From assembly GCA_030836605.1 (NCBI GenBank), contig JAUPMC010000040.1:1-28447 (forward strand): a stretch of DNA of 28,447 nucleotides, read 5' to 3'. Of this stretch, positions 1 through 7,054 are shown piece by piece. The position numbers and the translations under genes were made by a program. Each line of letters begins with the position of its first letter. Position 1 is the stretch's first letter. The stretch is from Thermoplasmatota archaeon (GTDB taxonomy: Archaea > Thermoplasmatota > Thermoplasmata > UBA10834). Below the pieces are notes generated by a model that made no database searches, was not told the origin of the DNA, and saw nothing but the letters and a program-made list of their open reading frames with translations.

Positions 1-33
1 GAAAGGCACAAGCGTGCAAATCCGGTGTGGCAG

Positions 34-444
34 ATGTCAGAGCTGGATGAGATAAGGCAGAGGAAGTTGCAGGAGATGATGAGGATGACAGGTTCAGGGC
101 TTTCCGGAGGCGTAGCGTATCCAGATTCCCCAGTGGTCGTGACAGATTCGGATTTCGAGGAGACGGTCAAGAAGTACCCCGTGGTCGTGGTGGACTGCTG
201 GGCCCCTTGGTGCGGCCCCTGCAGGATGCTCTCCCCGACCGTCGACGCGATGGCGAAGGACCTCAAGGGGAAGGTCGTCTTCGCGAAGCTCAACACGGAT
301 GAGAACATCGGCACGGCCGGCAAGTTCAGGATCATGAGCATCCCGACCCTCCTTTACTTCAAGGACGGCAAGCTCGTGGACAAGTCCGTCGGCGCGCTCC
401 CCCGGCCGATGCTCGAGTCGCAGGTCAAGAAACACCTTCAGTGA
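34..444 (+). CDS. trx: Thioredoxin with N-terminal helical extension
   Basis: Small cytosolic thiol-disulfide reductase of 136 residues. The active site W-C-G-P-C has its cysteines at residues 60 and 63, and the cis-proline loop S-I-P-T is at 102-105; both are diagnostic of a catalytically competent thioredoxin. About 30 residues precede the thioredoxin fold. They begin with a charged helix (SELDEIRQRKLQ) of a kind also found at the start of archaeal PDCD5-type proteins, followed by a Gly/Ser-rich spacer. The fold itself is of usual length (about 105 residues). I chose ATG 34; a GTG at 25 would add three residues. A hairpin plus T-run follows the stop, so the unit probably ends here. The next gene is an OsmC-type peroxidase, which fits a redox neighbourhood, but the two appear separately transcribed. 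The true reductase partner is not visible. Confidence 0.95.
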   Translation: MSELDEIRQRKLQEMMRMTGSGLSGGVAYPDSPVVVTDSDFEETVKKYPVVVVDCWAPWCGPCRMLSPTVDAMAKDLKGKVVFAKLNTDENIGTAGKFRIMSIPTLLYFKDGKLVDKSVGALPRPMLESQVKKHLQ

Positions 445-454
445 TTCACGATGC

Positions 455-488
455 AGTGGACTCAAGTCCACTTCCCCCCTCTTTTTCT
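455..488 (+). terminator. Hairpin plus T-run terminator after thioredoxin
   Basis: A perfect 8-bp inverted repeat (AGTGGACT at 455-462, AGTCCACT at 465-472) with a 2-nt centre is followed by a C-rich stretch and CTTTTTCT at 481-488. The T-run alone would suffice for archaeal RNA polymerase. The added hairpin resembles a bacterial intrinsic terminator. It starts 10 bp after the thioredoxin stop codon. Confidence 0.7.
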
Positions 489-563
489 GTTCAACATGAC
501 AGCGTGAGCTCCGTCGCTTGAAAAGTCTAAAATCGGATGCGGCCCATTGTCGGTGCGATATAC

Positions 564-980
564 ATGGATTTCACGACGACCGTGGTCTACAGCGGGGGCT
601 ACCCCGCCCGCGTGGAGTGCCAGAACGGCATGTCCCTGGAGTACTCCGCGCCGATAGAGCTGGGCGGGATGAGGGGCCCGATGACGCCCGAGGACGCCTT
701 CGTCGGCTCCGCGAACATGTGCTTCCAGATAGTGTTCAGGAGCGTCTCGGAAGGGCTGGGGATGAAGCTGCTGGAGCTCAGGTCCAAGGCCGTGGGCGAC
801 CTGCAGACCGTCGACGGGTTCAAGAAGTTCGTCAAGATCAGTCTCTACCCTGAGATGCGGTTCGCGGAGGGCTCCAAGGTGGAGAACCTCCAGAAGGCGA
901 TAGATGGCACGAAGAAGAGGTGCCTGGTCACGAACTCGATGGCGCTCCAGGTCGATGTCATACCGAAGATAATCGAGTGA
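564..980 (+). CDS. OsmC/Ohr-family thiol peroxidase
   Basis: Protein of 138 residues from the OsmC family, which reduces organic hydroperoxides through a two-cysteine mechanism. Both expected cysteines are present: Cys53 in the helix motif S-A-N-M-C, and Cys120 in K-R-C-L-V-T-N-S. Length matches the family (about 135-145). The start is ambiguous. ATG 564 begins directly at the first beta strand (MDFTTTVVYSG) and has a weak GGTG 8 nt upstream; an in-frame ATG at 537 would add nine residues lacking family character. An A/T-rich stretch near 519-532 could be its TATA element. The stop lies 10 bp before the amidotransferase start, so the two may be co-transcribed. Whether it acts on organic peroxides or is a general OsmC-like protein cannot be told from the sequence. 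Confidence 0.9.
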   Translation: MDFTTTVVYSGGYPARVECQNGMSLEYSAPIELGGMRGPMTPEDAFVGSANMCFQIVFRSVSEGLGMKLLELRSKAVGDLQTVDGFKKFVKISLYPEMRFAEGSKVENLQKAIDGTKKRCLVTNSMALQVDVIPKIIE

Positions 981-990
981 GGTGTCACGC

Positions 991-1731
991 ATGTGCAGGA
1001 TGATCGGAGTCGTCTTCAGGTCGAGGTTCCCGACCGAATCGCTCGTGGCGCTCAGGGAGGTCGCCGGGACCGGCAGGATCCCCGAAGAGGAGGAGCCTGG
1101 CCACAGGGACGGGTGGGGTATCGTGTCGTTCTCTCGCGGCTCCCCGGAGCTGGTCGGGAAGAGCATCAGGCCCGCTCACATCGACCCGTCGTTCGACCCC
1201 GCGATGGCTTCGGCCGGAGCGGCCACGGGACCGAGCATACTGATCGCGCATGTGCGCGCCGCGTCGGCCGGGAGCGTCTCGATGAAGAACACGCACCCTT
1301 TCATATCCGGGGACCTGGTGCTGGCGCACAACGGCACGGTGAAGGGTGAGATCCCAGAGGCCACTCAGGCCCCTAAGGGGGACACCGACAGCGAGAGGCT
1401 CCTGATGCTACTCTCGGACAGGTTCGCTCGGACGAAGGACCTCGTCGGGTCGGTCACAGGGCTCGTCAGAGACGACCTCAAGGACGCCAAGTACCGAGGC
1501 ATGATCCTGTTGGTCTCCGACGGGTCGAGGCTCGTCGGCTTCAGGAAGGTGAACCAGAATGACTGGGAATGGTACTACAAGCTCAAGGTCGCCGTGAGGG
1601 CGACCGATGTCATGCTCTTCCAGGAGGTCCCCGCAGGCTGCGCGGTCGACGGCTCGGTCTCGGAGGTCGAGGACGGCGAGCTCGTATCCATCGGCCTGGA
1701 CCTCAGCGTGTCGAGGATGAAGGTCCTCTAG
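991..1731 (+). CDS. Class II glutamine amidotransferase domain protein
   Basis: Stand-alone N-terminal-nucleophile glutamine amidotransferase of 246 residues, resembling the YafJ/Gat_4 group. ATG 991 is chosen because it puts Cys at position 2 (M-C-R-M-I-G), where it becomes the N-terminal catalytic nucleophile after Met removal. A GTG at 982 would bury this residue. Further family motifs are A-H-V-R-A-A-S-A-G followed by N-T-H-P-F, and the glutamine-site motif L-A-H-N-G-T-V. No synthetase or acceptor domain is attached, so the ammonia acceptor is unknown. The 3' end overlaps the convergent XRE regulator by 4 bp. Homologues are usually annotated only as predicted amidotransferases, and I cannot name the substrate. 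Confidence 0.85.
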   Translation: MCRMIGVVFRSRFPTESLVALREVAGTGRIPEEEEPGHRDGWGIVSFSRGSPELVGKSIRPAHIDPSFDPAMASAGAATGPSILIAHVRAASAGSVSMKNTHPFISGDLVLAHNGTVKGEIPEATQAPKGDTDSERLLMLLSDRFARTKDLVGSVTGLVRDDLKDAKYRGMILLVSDGSRLVGFRKVNQNDWEWYYKLKVAVRATDVMLFQEVPAGCAVDGSVSEVEDGELVSIGLDLSVSRMKVL

Positions 1732-2252
1732 CCCTTCGACTTCTTGGCAGCCAGCTTGATGGCCTCCGTGACGCAGTCCCTCGGCATGATGGTGGCGATG
1801 GGGAGGTCGACGACCTTCTCGACGGTCGCGCTGACGATCGGCGCACAGACGACTGCGACCGCGCCGTCCCTCTCCGCCCTTATGGCGGCGACGATCGCGT
1901 CCTCGACCGTCGACGCGGGATATTCCCTGACGCGGACGCTCCCGTCACCTATGGGCACCGACCTCTCCTCGACCTCGTCGAGCACGTGGCGCGCGGCGAT
2001 GACGGCGATGAACTTGCCCGCCCTGAGGCCTTCAGCCTCCCTTAGGGCATCCACGATCTTCCGAAGTATCCCCAGGCTCGGGGACCTGACCTCGTTGGTA
2101 ATCTTGTAGAGGGTGCTCGGTGAGACCCTGGCCTTCTTCGCGAGGTCCTGTACGGTCATCCCTAGTTCCTCGAGGGCCCCGTTGAGCGCCTCTTTGAATG
2201 CCTCATCAGACCGCAGCGCGCCCGCGATTACTTTCCTAGATGCGTCTTTCAT
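1728..2252 (-). CDS. XRE-type transcriptional regulator with C-terminal sensor-like domain
   Basis: Protein of 174 residues. A helix-turn-helix of the Cro/C1 type occupies about residues 30-75 (T-V-Q-D-L-A-K-K-A-R-V-S-P-S-T-L-Y-K-I, then S-P-S-L-G-I-L-R-K-I). Residues 85-165 form an alpha/beta domain containing the phrase D-G-A-V-A-V-V-C-A-P-I-V, loosely reminiscent of PrpR-N-like sensor folds in archaeal predicted regulators. The ligand is unknown. The ATG at 2252 sits about 30 bp downstream of a good minus-strand TATA box, and a near-perfect 14-bp palindrome lies between them, suggesting autoregulation. The gene diverges from the ABC importer, so control of that importer is a reasonable inference. 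Its end overlaps the class II amidotransferase by 4 bp tail to tail. Confidence 0.85.
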   Translation of the reverse strand: MKDASRKVIAGALRSDEAFKEALNGALEELGMTVQDLAKKARVSPSTLYKITNEVRSPSLGILRKIVDALREAEGLRAGKFIAVIAARHVLDEVEERSVPIGDGSVRVREYPASTVEDAIVAAIRAERDGAVAVVCAPIVSATVEKVVDLPIATIMPRDCVTEAIKLAAKKSKG

Positions 2253-2259
2253 GTTTCCG

Positions 2260-2273
2260 ACATATGCAAATGT
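2260..2273. promoter_or_regulatory. Candidate operator palindrome at the XRE regulator promoter
   Basis: ACATATGCAAATGT is an inverted repeat (ACAT...ATGT around a TGCA core) with one mismatched pair. It lies 8-21 bp upstream of the regulator start codon and covers the start site predicted from the TATA box at 2283-2290. This is the position expected for an autorepression operator. No binding data; the assignment is inferred from position and symmetry. Confidence 0.45.
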
Positions 2274-2282
2274 TGGCCGGTC

Positions 2283-2290
2283 TATTTATA
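2283..2290 (-). promoter_or_regulatory. TATA box for the XRE regulator
   Basis: The minus strand reads TATAAATA, close to the archaeal box A consensus. The expected start site about 25 bp downstream falls near 2262, giving a nearly leaderless mRNA for the gene starting at 2252. Confidence 0.65.
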
Positions 2291-2327
2291 CACTTGTACT
2301 AATGATGTGTCACCATGCTGGAAAGAG

Positions 2328-2335
2328 TTTAATAC
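2328..2335 (+). promoter_or_regulatory. TATA box for the ABC importer operon
   Basis: TTTAATAC on the plus strand, about 40 bp upstream of the ATG at 2372. The predicted start near 2357 leaves a short leader carrying AGGGGAA at 2361-2367 as a possible ribosome binding site. It lies about 40 bp from the regulator's own TATA box, so the two promoters are divergent and close. Confidence 0.5.
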
Positions 2336-2371
2336 GCCACGGACGCTGACGTGTCCTCGTAGGGGAACATC

Positions 2372-3487
2372 ATGGACAAGAAGACAATCGTGCTCGTGAT
2401 AGTCGTCGCAGCCGCGGTCGTGTTGGCTGGGATAGCCACCGCCTTGTACATGGGCGGCAGCTCAGGCGACGACAGCGTGGGCTATGTCACAATGGCCCCG
2501 AGCCTGATGGACGGTTGGCTTGCGGCGAACCAGTCGGACGCGTACATCGCATGGGAGCCTTACGTGTCGTCGTCAGTGGTCGCCGGGACCGGCCGCGTCA
2601 TCATGTGGTCGGACGAGATCATGCCGAATCACCCGTGTTGTGTGGTGGCAGTCTCGGAGGACTTCCTGGGGTCGGCCAACGGGTCCGACCTTACGGTCAG
2701 GTTCCTGAAGGCGCACATCGAGGCGAACAGGTGGATGGCCGACGCGCTCGCGGACCCCACCGGAGCGAACTACAGCCTCCTCCTCGAGATGGCCTCAGGG
2801 TTCACTCTCCGCAGCGAGGCAGTGGTCGAGGAGGGGCTGGAACACGTGGAATTCGGGTACGAGATGGGGGACGACTTCCTCTCCGCCCTCAAGGAATTCA
2901 CTGACATGTATGTCGAATCGAACATAATCACCAACGACACGCTGGACGGTCTAGGGTACGAGAACGCGAGCGCGTTCATAGAGGACTACGTCGATGAGTC
3001 GTTCCTGGCCCTGGCCGACGACGTCGAGCCGAGCCCGACCATCCTCAACCCGGCTGACGAGGACGCGATAAGGCTCGGATTCCTGTCCGGGGACCTGCAC
3101 CAGCTCGCGCAGTACGTGGCGCAGAACAAGACCGTCGGAGGCGGCGAGAAGGACCTGTTCGAGGTGTACGGCCTGAACGTCGACCCGCTGCCTCCCTACG
3201 CCAACGGCGGGGCGGTCATGGACGCGTTCAACCTGGGCGACGTCGACATCGGCTACCTGGGCGCGCCGCCAGCCATCCAGAAGCACGCGAACCTGGACAT
3301 ACCCGTCCGCATAATCGCGCAGGCGAACAGTGAGGGCAGCGGGATCGTGGTCCACGTGGACAGCGACATCCACACCCTCGCGGACCTGGTCGGCAGGACG
3401 GTGGCGACTCCGGGTGAGACGAGCATCCAGCACCTGTTGCTGAGGATCGCCCTCGAGCGGGAAGGCATCCCGTTCGTGAAGGCGTGA
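2372..3487 (+). CDS. ABC importer substrate-binding protein (NMT1/SsuA-like), apparently circularly permuted
   Basis: Extracytoplasmic solute-binding protein of 371 residues for the permease and ATPase that follow. An N-terminal hydrophobic segment (about residues 5-27) without a lipobox cysteine should act as a membrane anchor. Residues 36-215 match what is normally the C-terminal part of the nitrate/sulfonate/taurine binding family: I-A-W-E-P-Y near 60, the P-N-H-P-C-C-V motif near 85, then K-A-H-I-E-A-N-R. Residues 232-371 match what is normally the N-terminal part: I-R-L-G-F-L-S-G-D-L-H-Q-L-A, then D-V-D-I-G-Y-L-G-A-P-P-A-I and G-R-T-V-A-T-P-G-E-T-S-I-Q-H. A short linker (E-P-S-P-T-I-L-N-P) joins them. 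Total length is normal for the family, so this looks like a permutation, not a fragment. Substrate is not determinable; sulfonate, taurine or a thiamine precursor are candidates. Confidence 0.85.
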   Translation: MDKKTIVLVIVVAAAVVLAGIATALYMGGSSGDDSVGYVTMAPSLMDGWLAANQSDAYIAWEPYVSSSVVAGTGRVIMWSDEIMPNHPCCVVAVSEDFLGSANGSDLTVRFLKAHIEANRWMADALADPTGANYSLLLEMASGFTLRSEAVVEEGLEHVEFGYEMGDDFLSALKEFTDMYVESNIITNDTLDGLGYENASAFIEDYVDESFLALADDVEPSPTILNPADEDAIRLGFLSGDLHQLAQYVAQNKTVGGGEKDLFEVYGLNVDPLPPYANGGAVMDAFNLGDVDIGYLGAPPAIQKHANLDIPVRIIAQANSEGSGIVVHVDSDIHTLADLVGRTVATPGETSIQHLLLRIALEREGIPFVKA

Positions 3488-3529
3488 GGCCCCAAACCTC
3501 TATCTCGGGACAAGTCATTGGTGAGTGCG

Positions 3530-4369
3530 ATGCCTGGAAGCCCCGCTGTACTGGCGAAGGTCAAGAACGCGGTCACGGCCAATTGGGCTAGGCTCGTCCT
3601 CGGGCTTGTCTCAGTCTCTATCTTCATCGCCTCGTGGGCGCTGATCTCGGTCTATCTCTCTGAGTCCGGGAGTTCGCTGTCCCCCTATGTCCCCGGGCCA
3701 TTGTCGGTCGCTGATGCGTTCGTGAGTTCGTTCGTCGACTCCGTGCCTGGACTGGCAGACACGACGATGTGGGACATGATCTCATCCAGCCTGATCCGCG
3801 TCTTCTGGGGGTTCCTACTGGCCATGCTGGTCGCGTTGCCCATGGGGCTGGCCATGGGCTCGTTCAGGGTCCTGGACTCCATGGGCAAGCCGCTCGTGGA
3901 GATGTTCAGGCCCATACCGCCGCTCGCGTGGGTCCCGATCTTCCTGATGGTCTTCAAGAGCTTCTGGGGCCCGATAGGCATCGTGTTCCTCGGGGTCTTC
4001 TTCCCCATCCTGCTGAACGTGATATTCGGCGTGAAGAACGTGGACCAGCGGCTCGTGGACGCCGCGCGGACGCTCGGGGCCAAGAGGATGACGGTATTCA
4101 CGAAAGTCGTGATGCCCTCCATCGTGCCCTACATGATGACGGGCATCAAGGTGGGGCTCGGCGTCGGGTGGATGTGCATCGTCGCCGCCGAGATGATGCC
4201 GATCCAGGGCGGCACCGGGGTCGGGTATTACATATGGCTATCGGCGGACTACGGCCGTTATGATTTCACATACGCCACCATGTTGGTGATAGGCCTGCTG
4301 AGCATCCTGACCACTGGTGTCGCTGAGATGATCGAGAAGAGGGTGTCCAGATGGATGGGGATGCGATGA
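3530..4369 (+). CDS. ABC importer permease (SsuC/TauC-like)
   Basis: Integral membrane permease of 279 residues. It has a first helix near residues 20-45, a long extracytoplasmic loop, then the binding-protein-dependent transport core of five or six helices. The EAA loop that docks the ATPase is visible as D-A-A-R-T-L-G-A followed by K-V-V-M-P-S-I-V-P-Y. I chose ATG 3530 because GGTGA at 3520-3524 lies 5 nt upstream; an in-frame GTG (3521) and TTG (3518) would add three or four residues. The gene starts about 40 bp after the binding protein and its ATGA stop overlaps the ATPase start, so the three form one operon. Family membership (nitrate/sulfonate/taurine group) is clear, but the transported compound is not. 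Confidence 0.93.
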   Translation: MPGSPAVLAKVKNAVTANWARLVLGLVSVSIFIASWALISVYLSESGSSLSPYVPGPLSVADAFVSSFVDSVPGLADTTMWDMISSSLIRVFWGFLLAMLVALPMGLAMGSFRVLDSMGKPLVEMFRPIPPLAWVPIFLMVFKSFWGPIGIVFLGVFFPILLNVIFGVKNVDQRLVDAARTLGAKRMTVFTKVVMPSIVPYMMTGIKVGLGVGWMCIVAAEMMPIQGGTGVGYYIWLSADYGRYDFTYATMLVIGLLSILTTGVAEMIEKRVSRWMGMR

Positions 4370-5151
4370 GCGTCTGCATCGAGATACGCGGCCTCTCGAA
4401 GGTGTTCACGACCGGCAAGCGGCGCGTGGTCGCCCTGGAGGGCCTCGACATGGACGTCGCGGACGGCGAGTTCGTATGTCTTCTGGGCCCATCCGGCTGC
4501 GGCAAGACGACCGTGCTGCGCATAGTGGCGGGGCTCGAGCCGGCGACCGGGGGCAGCGTGCTCGTCCACGGCAAAGGTGTCTCGTCCGCGGGCCCCGAGC
4601 GGGGCATGGTCTTCCAGGAGTTCGCGCTGTTCCCGTGGCGCACGGTCCGGAGGAACATCGAGTTCGGGCTCGAGATAAGGGGCGTGCCCGAGGGGAAGAG
4701 GCGCGCGATATCCTCAGACCTCATCGACCTGGTCGGCCTCAAGGGCTTCGAGGACGCGCACCCGGACGAGCTCTCCGGCGGGATGAGGCAGAGGGTGGGG
4801 ATCGCCAGGGCCCTCGCGAACGAGCCGACGGTCCTGCTCATGGACGAGCCTTTCGGGTCCCTCGACGCCCAGACCCGGAACCTCATGCAGAAGGAGCTGC
4901 TGAGGATATGGTCCGCGACCAAGAAGACGGTCCTGTTCGTCACCCACTCGGTCGACGAGGCTGTGTTCCTGGCCGACAGGATCATGGTCATGACCGCAAG
5001 GCCGGGCAAGATCAGGGAGGTCATACCGGTGCCGCTCAAGCGGCCCAGGGACCGCACCAGCGCCGAGTTCATCGCCGTCAGGGGCACTGTCCTGGCGGAA
5101 CTGGACGAGGAGTTCGAGAAGGCCAGGGCGAAGGAGCTCTCTCCGGACTGA
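4366..5151 (+). CDS. ABC importer ATP-binding protein (SsuB/TauB-like)
   Basis: Cytoplasmic nucleotide-binding subunit of 261 residues that energises the importer. All motifs are intact: Walker A G-P-S-G-C-G-K-T-T, Q-loop F-Q-E-F-A-L-F-P-W, signature L-S-G-G-M-R-Q-R, Walker B V-L-L-M-D-E-P-F, D-loop S-L-D-A and H-loop V-T-H-S. The Q-loop phrase L-F-P-W is typical of the nitrate/sulfonate/taurine group. The start is ATG 4366, which overlaps the permease stop as ATGA and implies translational coupling; an in-frame ATG at 4351 lies inside the permease gene. About 55 bp of non-coding DNA separates it from the next membrane protein. Confidence 0.95.
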   Translation: MSVCIEIRGLSKVFTTGKRRVVALEGLDMDVADGEFVCLLGPSGCGKTTVLRIVAGLEPATGGSVLVHGKGVSSAGPERGMVFQEFALFPWRTVRRNIEFGLEIRGVPEGKRRAISSDLIDLVGLKGFEDAHPDELSGGMRQRVGIARALANEPTVLLMDEPFGSLDAQTRNLMQKELLRIWSATKKTVLFVTHSVDEAVFLADRIMVMTARPGKIREVIPVPLKRPRDRTSAEFIAVRGTVLAELDEEFEKARAKELSPD

Positions 5152-5206
5152 GGCGCGGGGCGGAACATAGAAGGCGGGCCACGCTCCTTCACCGCATGGT
5201 CATCTG

Positions 5207-6265
5207 ATGATCGGGGAAGGGCCTTCGCTGGGTCGGAAGGTTTGGTTCTGGGTCATCCTGGGCATGTCCTCCGTCTTCTTCGCCGAGGTCACGGTAGGTT
5301 CCCAGCCGTTCCCGTTCTTCGACCCATTCGCGATACTCGTCGCCGTCCCCCTGTACACCCTCCACATGCTGGTGCTCGCGACCGTCGTGGTGCGCGGGCG
5401 CAAGGTCACGCTGAGCTCCCTGTTCGTGGCCGGGATTCTGTTCGGCCTCTACGAGGCGTACATAACCAAGGTGATATGGGACCCCTACTGGGAGTTCGGG
5501 ACGACGGTCTACTTCGCGGAGATCGCGGTGGCCCAGACCGTCATCCTCATACTCTGGTACCACAACTTCTTCGCGTTCATCATCCCCCTGGCTGTCGGGG
5601 AGGCCCTGTGCACGAGCTCCTCGAAGGTGTTCTCCGCGCTGCCAGCAAGGGTCCGGCGCATGTTCCAAGTCGAGAGGATGCCGAGGACCCTCCTCGCCCT
5701 CGGGATAGTCTTCGGCATGTTCCAGGCCGCTGCGGGGCTTGGCCCGTCCGTCTCGCTGCTCAGCGTGGGTGCGAGCGGGCTGCTCCTGTTCGCCGTCTAT
5801 CAGGCATACAGGATGACAGGGGGAGCGCGTCACTCCATAGACGCCCTCCTTCCGAGCGAGAGGCAGTTCCGTGTGCTTTTGGCGTTGCTGGTCTTGTTCT
5901 ATGCGGTCATGACCCCAGCGCTGTTGCCCGAGAACCTCCCGGGCCCCGTCGGCCACGCCGCGGTCCTGCTCATGTATGCGGGTGCGATCCTGCTGCTCCG
6001 GGCCGCGCTGAGACGGAACGGCCAGGAACTCGCGGCCGAAGGGTCGGGGAGCGCCGACCCTGCGCTGGCCCAGGTGTCAGTGAAGCAAGTCGTGCTCTTC
6101 CTGGCGGTCTACGCCGTCTCGGCCACCGTGCTGGGCTTCGTCCAGCCAGTCGCCGGGGTAGCCGCCCTGTTCATGCACATAGCCGGTGTATGCGTCGGCG
6201 TGCTGATCCTGGCGAAGGCGGTCCGCACGAGCGTGAGACCACGGGAAGTCGTGCATAACGCTTAA
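5207..6265 (+). CDS. Polytopic membrane protein of unknown function
   Basis: Hydrophobic protein of 352 residues with about eight or nine predicted membrane helices (near residues 10-30, 38-60, 68-90, 100-120, 125-145, 165-205, 220-245, 255-275, 300-340). The N-terminal part has aromatic- and proline-rich loops (S-Q-P-F-P-F-F-D-P-F, then W-D-P-Y-W). A polar loop near residue 285 (E-G-S-G-S-A-D) divides the helices. I do not recognise a transporter, enzyme or sensor motif and assign no function. ATG 5207 is the likely start; no convincing ribosome binding site or TATA box precedes it. It lies 55 bp after the importer ATPase and could be the last gene of that transcript, which makes a transport-related role possible but unproven. 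Confidence 0.8.
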   Translation: MIGEGPSLGRKVWFWVILGMSSVFFAEVTVGSQPFPFFDPFAILVAVPLYTLHMLVLATVVVRGRKVTLSSLFVAGILFGLYEAYITKVIWDPYWEFGTTVYFAEIAVAQTVILILWYHNFFAFIIPLAVGEALCTSSSKVFSALPARVRRMFQVERMPRTLLALGIVFGMFQAAAGLGPSVSLLSVGASGLLLFAVYQAYRMTGGARHSIDALLPSERQFRVLLALLVLFYAVMTPALLPENLPGPVGHAAVLLMYAGAILLLRAALRRNGQELAAEGSGSADPALAQVSVKQVVLFLAVYAVSATVLGFVQPVAGVAALFMHIAGVCVGVLILAKAVRTSVRPREVVHNA

Positions 6266-6290
6266 CTAATCTCAACACAATCCGCAAACT

Positions 6291-6770
6291 ATGAGCTTCG
6301 AGCTAAATGTCGTCAGCAACACCCCGCTCACGCCGCTGAGCGACATCGACGAGGTCGCCATACTGTTCCTGAACCAGGTGGGCTACTTCCAGAAGGGTTA
6401 CGGCCCGAAGACCGATGTCACGGACATCAGGGACAGCGTCCCGTACAGGCTCATGGTCGACCACTTCCTCGCGAGGATGGACAAGGCGTGGGTCGTCGAG
6501 GACCTCGCGACCTCCCTGGGCACGACCAAGGCGACCGTCTACAGGCACATCAACAAGCTGAAGGGGTTCGACATACTCGAGGAGATGAACGTCGACCAGC
6601 CAGATGGCTCGAGGAAGAAAGGGTACAGGATCAGGTACGGTAACCTGAGCAAGGCCTGGAACTTCACGGAGGCGCATGTCCAGGTCGCGATGGAGAACTA
6701 CCGGAAGACGGTGGACCACCTCCAGGAACTGGCCTCCAAGAAAGGTGAGAAGCATGCCAAGAAAAGATGA
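6291..6770 (+). CDS. Winged-helix DNA-binding protein
   Basis: Protein of 159 residues with an ArsR-like winged helix-turn-helix at about residues 45-115. The recognition-helix region reads L-G-T-T-K-A-T-V-Y-R-H-I-N-K-L, and the wing contains D-G-S-R-K-K-G-Y-R-I. The N-terminal 40 residues are not part of the fold, and the C-terminus is a charged helix ending in a lysine-rich tail that may dimerise. No cysteine metal site is visible. CTTAACTAAT at 6261-6270 lies about 22 bp before the ATG and there is no ribosome binding site, consistent with leaderless transcription. Its 3' end overlaps the following small gene by 17 bp, so it probably leads a three-gene unit. Target and effector are unknown. 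Confidence 0.8.
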   Translation: MSFELNVVSNTPLTPLSDIDEVAILFLNQVGYFQKGYGPKTDVTDIRDSVPYRLMVDHFLARMDKAWVVEDLATSLGTTKATVYRHINKLKGFDILEEMNVDQPDGSRKKGYRIRYGNLSKAWNFTEAHVQVAMENYRKTVDHLQELASKKGEKHAKKR

Positions 6771-7041
6771 AGCGATAGTGCTGACCCCAGGCTCGTTGTA
6801 CCGGATCAAGAGCCTGGAGTCGAGGGACAAGCCGCTGGAGACGATAGGCGTGTTCAAGGGATACGCGGCCATAGCCCACGACACGGCGATCGTGTTGGAT
6901 GTGGACATCTCCGCCGGCGACAAGAAGGAGAGGCTGGTGCGCCTGATACCGTCGCACATGATCATATCCATCGACGTCCTCAAGGCGGAGAAGGCGGAGG
7001 AGCTCAAGGAGTCCGACAGCAACGCCGTCTACTTCGGGTGA
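6754..7041 (+). CDS. Small conserved protein, possibly a beta-barrel (Sm-like) fold
   Basis: Protein of 95 residues. ATG 6754 is chosen because GGTGA (6744-6748) lies 5 nt upstream and the preceding frame is the 3' end of the winged-helix gene read out of frame. The sequence alternates short predicted strands: L-Y-R-I-K-S-L, E-T-I-G-V-F-K-G-Y, T-A-I-V-L-D-V, L-V-R-L-I-P-S-H-M-I-I-S-I-D-V, followed by a charged helical tail. The pattern is that of a small barrel and recalls Sm-like or similar nucleic-acid-binding folds, but this is only an impression from strand spacing. I do not recognise the family. It sits between two winged-helix genes, so an accessory role in regulation is plausible. Confidence 0.7.
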   Translation: MPRKDEAIVLTPGSLYRIKSLESRDKPLETIGVFKGYAAIAHDTAIVLDVDISAGDKKERLVRLIPSHMIISIDVLKAEKAEELKESDSNAVYFG

Positions 7042-7054
7042 CCCACGGGGCGCC

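Noticed and set aside
2372..3487. Substrate-binding gene as a broken or frameshifted pseudogene, or two half genes
   Set aside because: One uninterrupted frame links anchor, both halves and linker, total length matches a complete family member, and the downstream permease and ATPase are intact.
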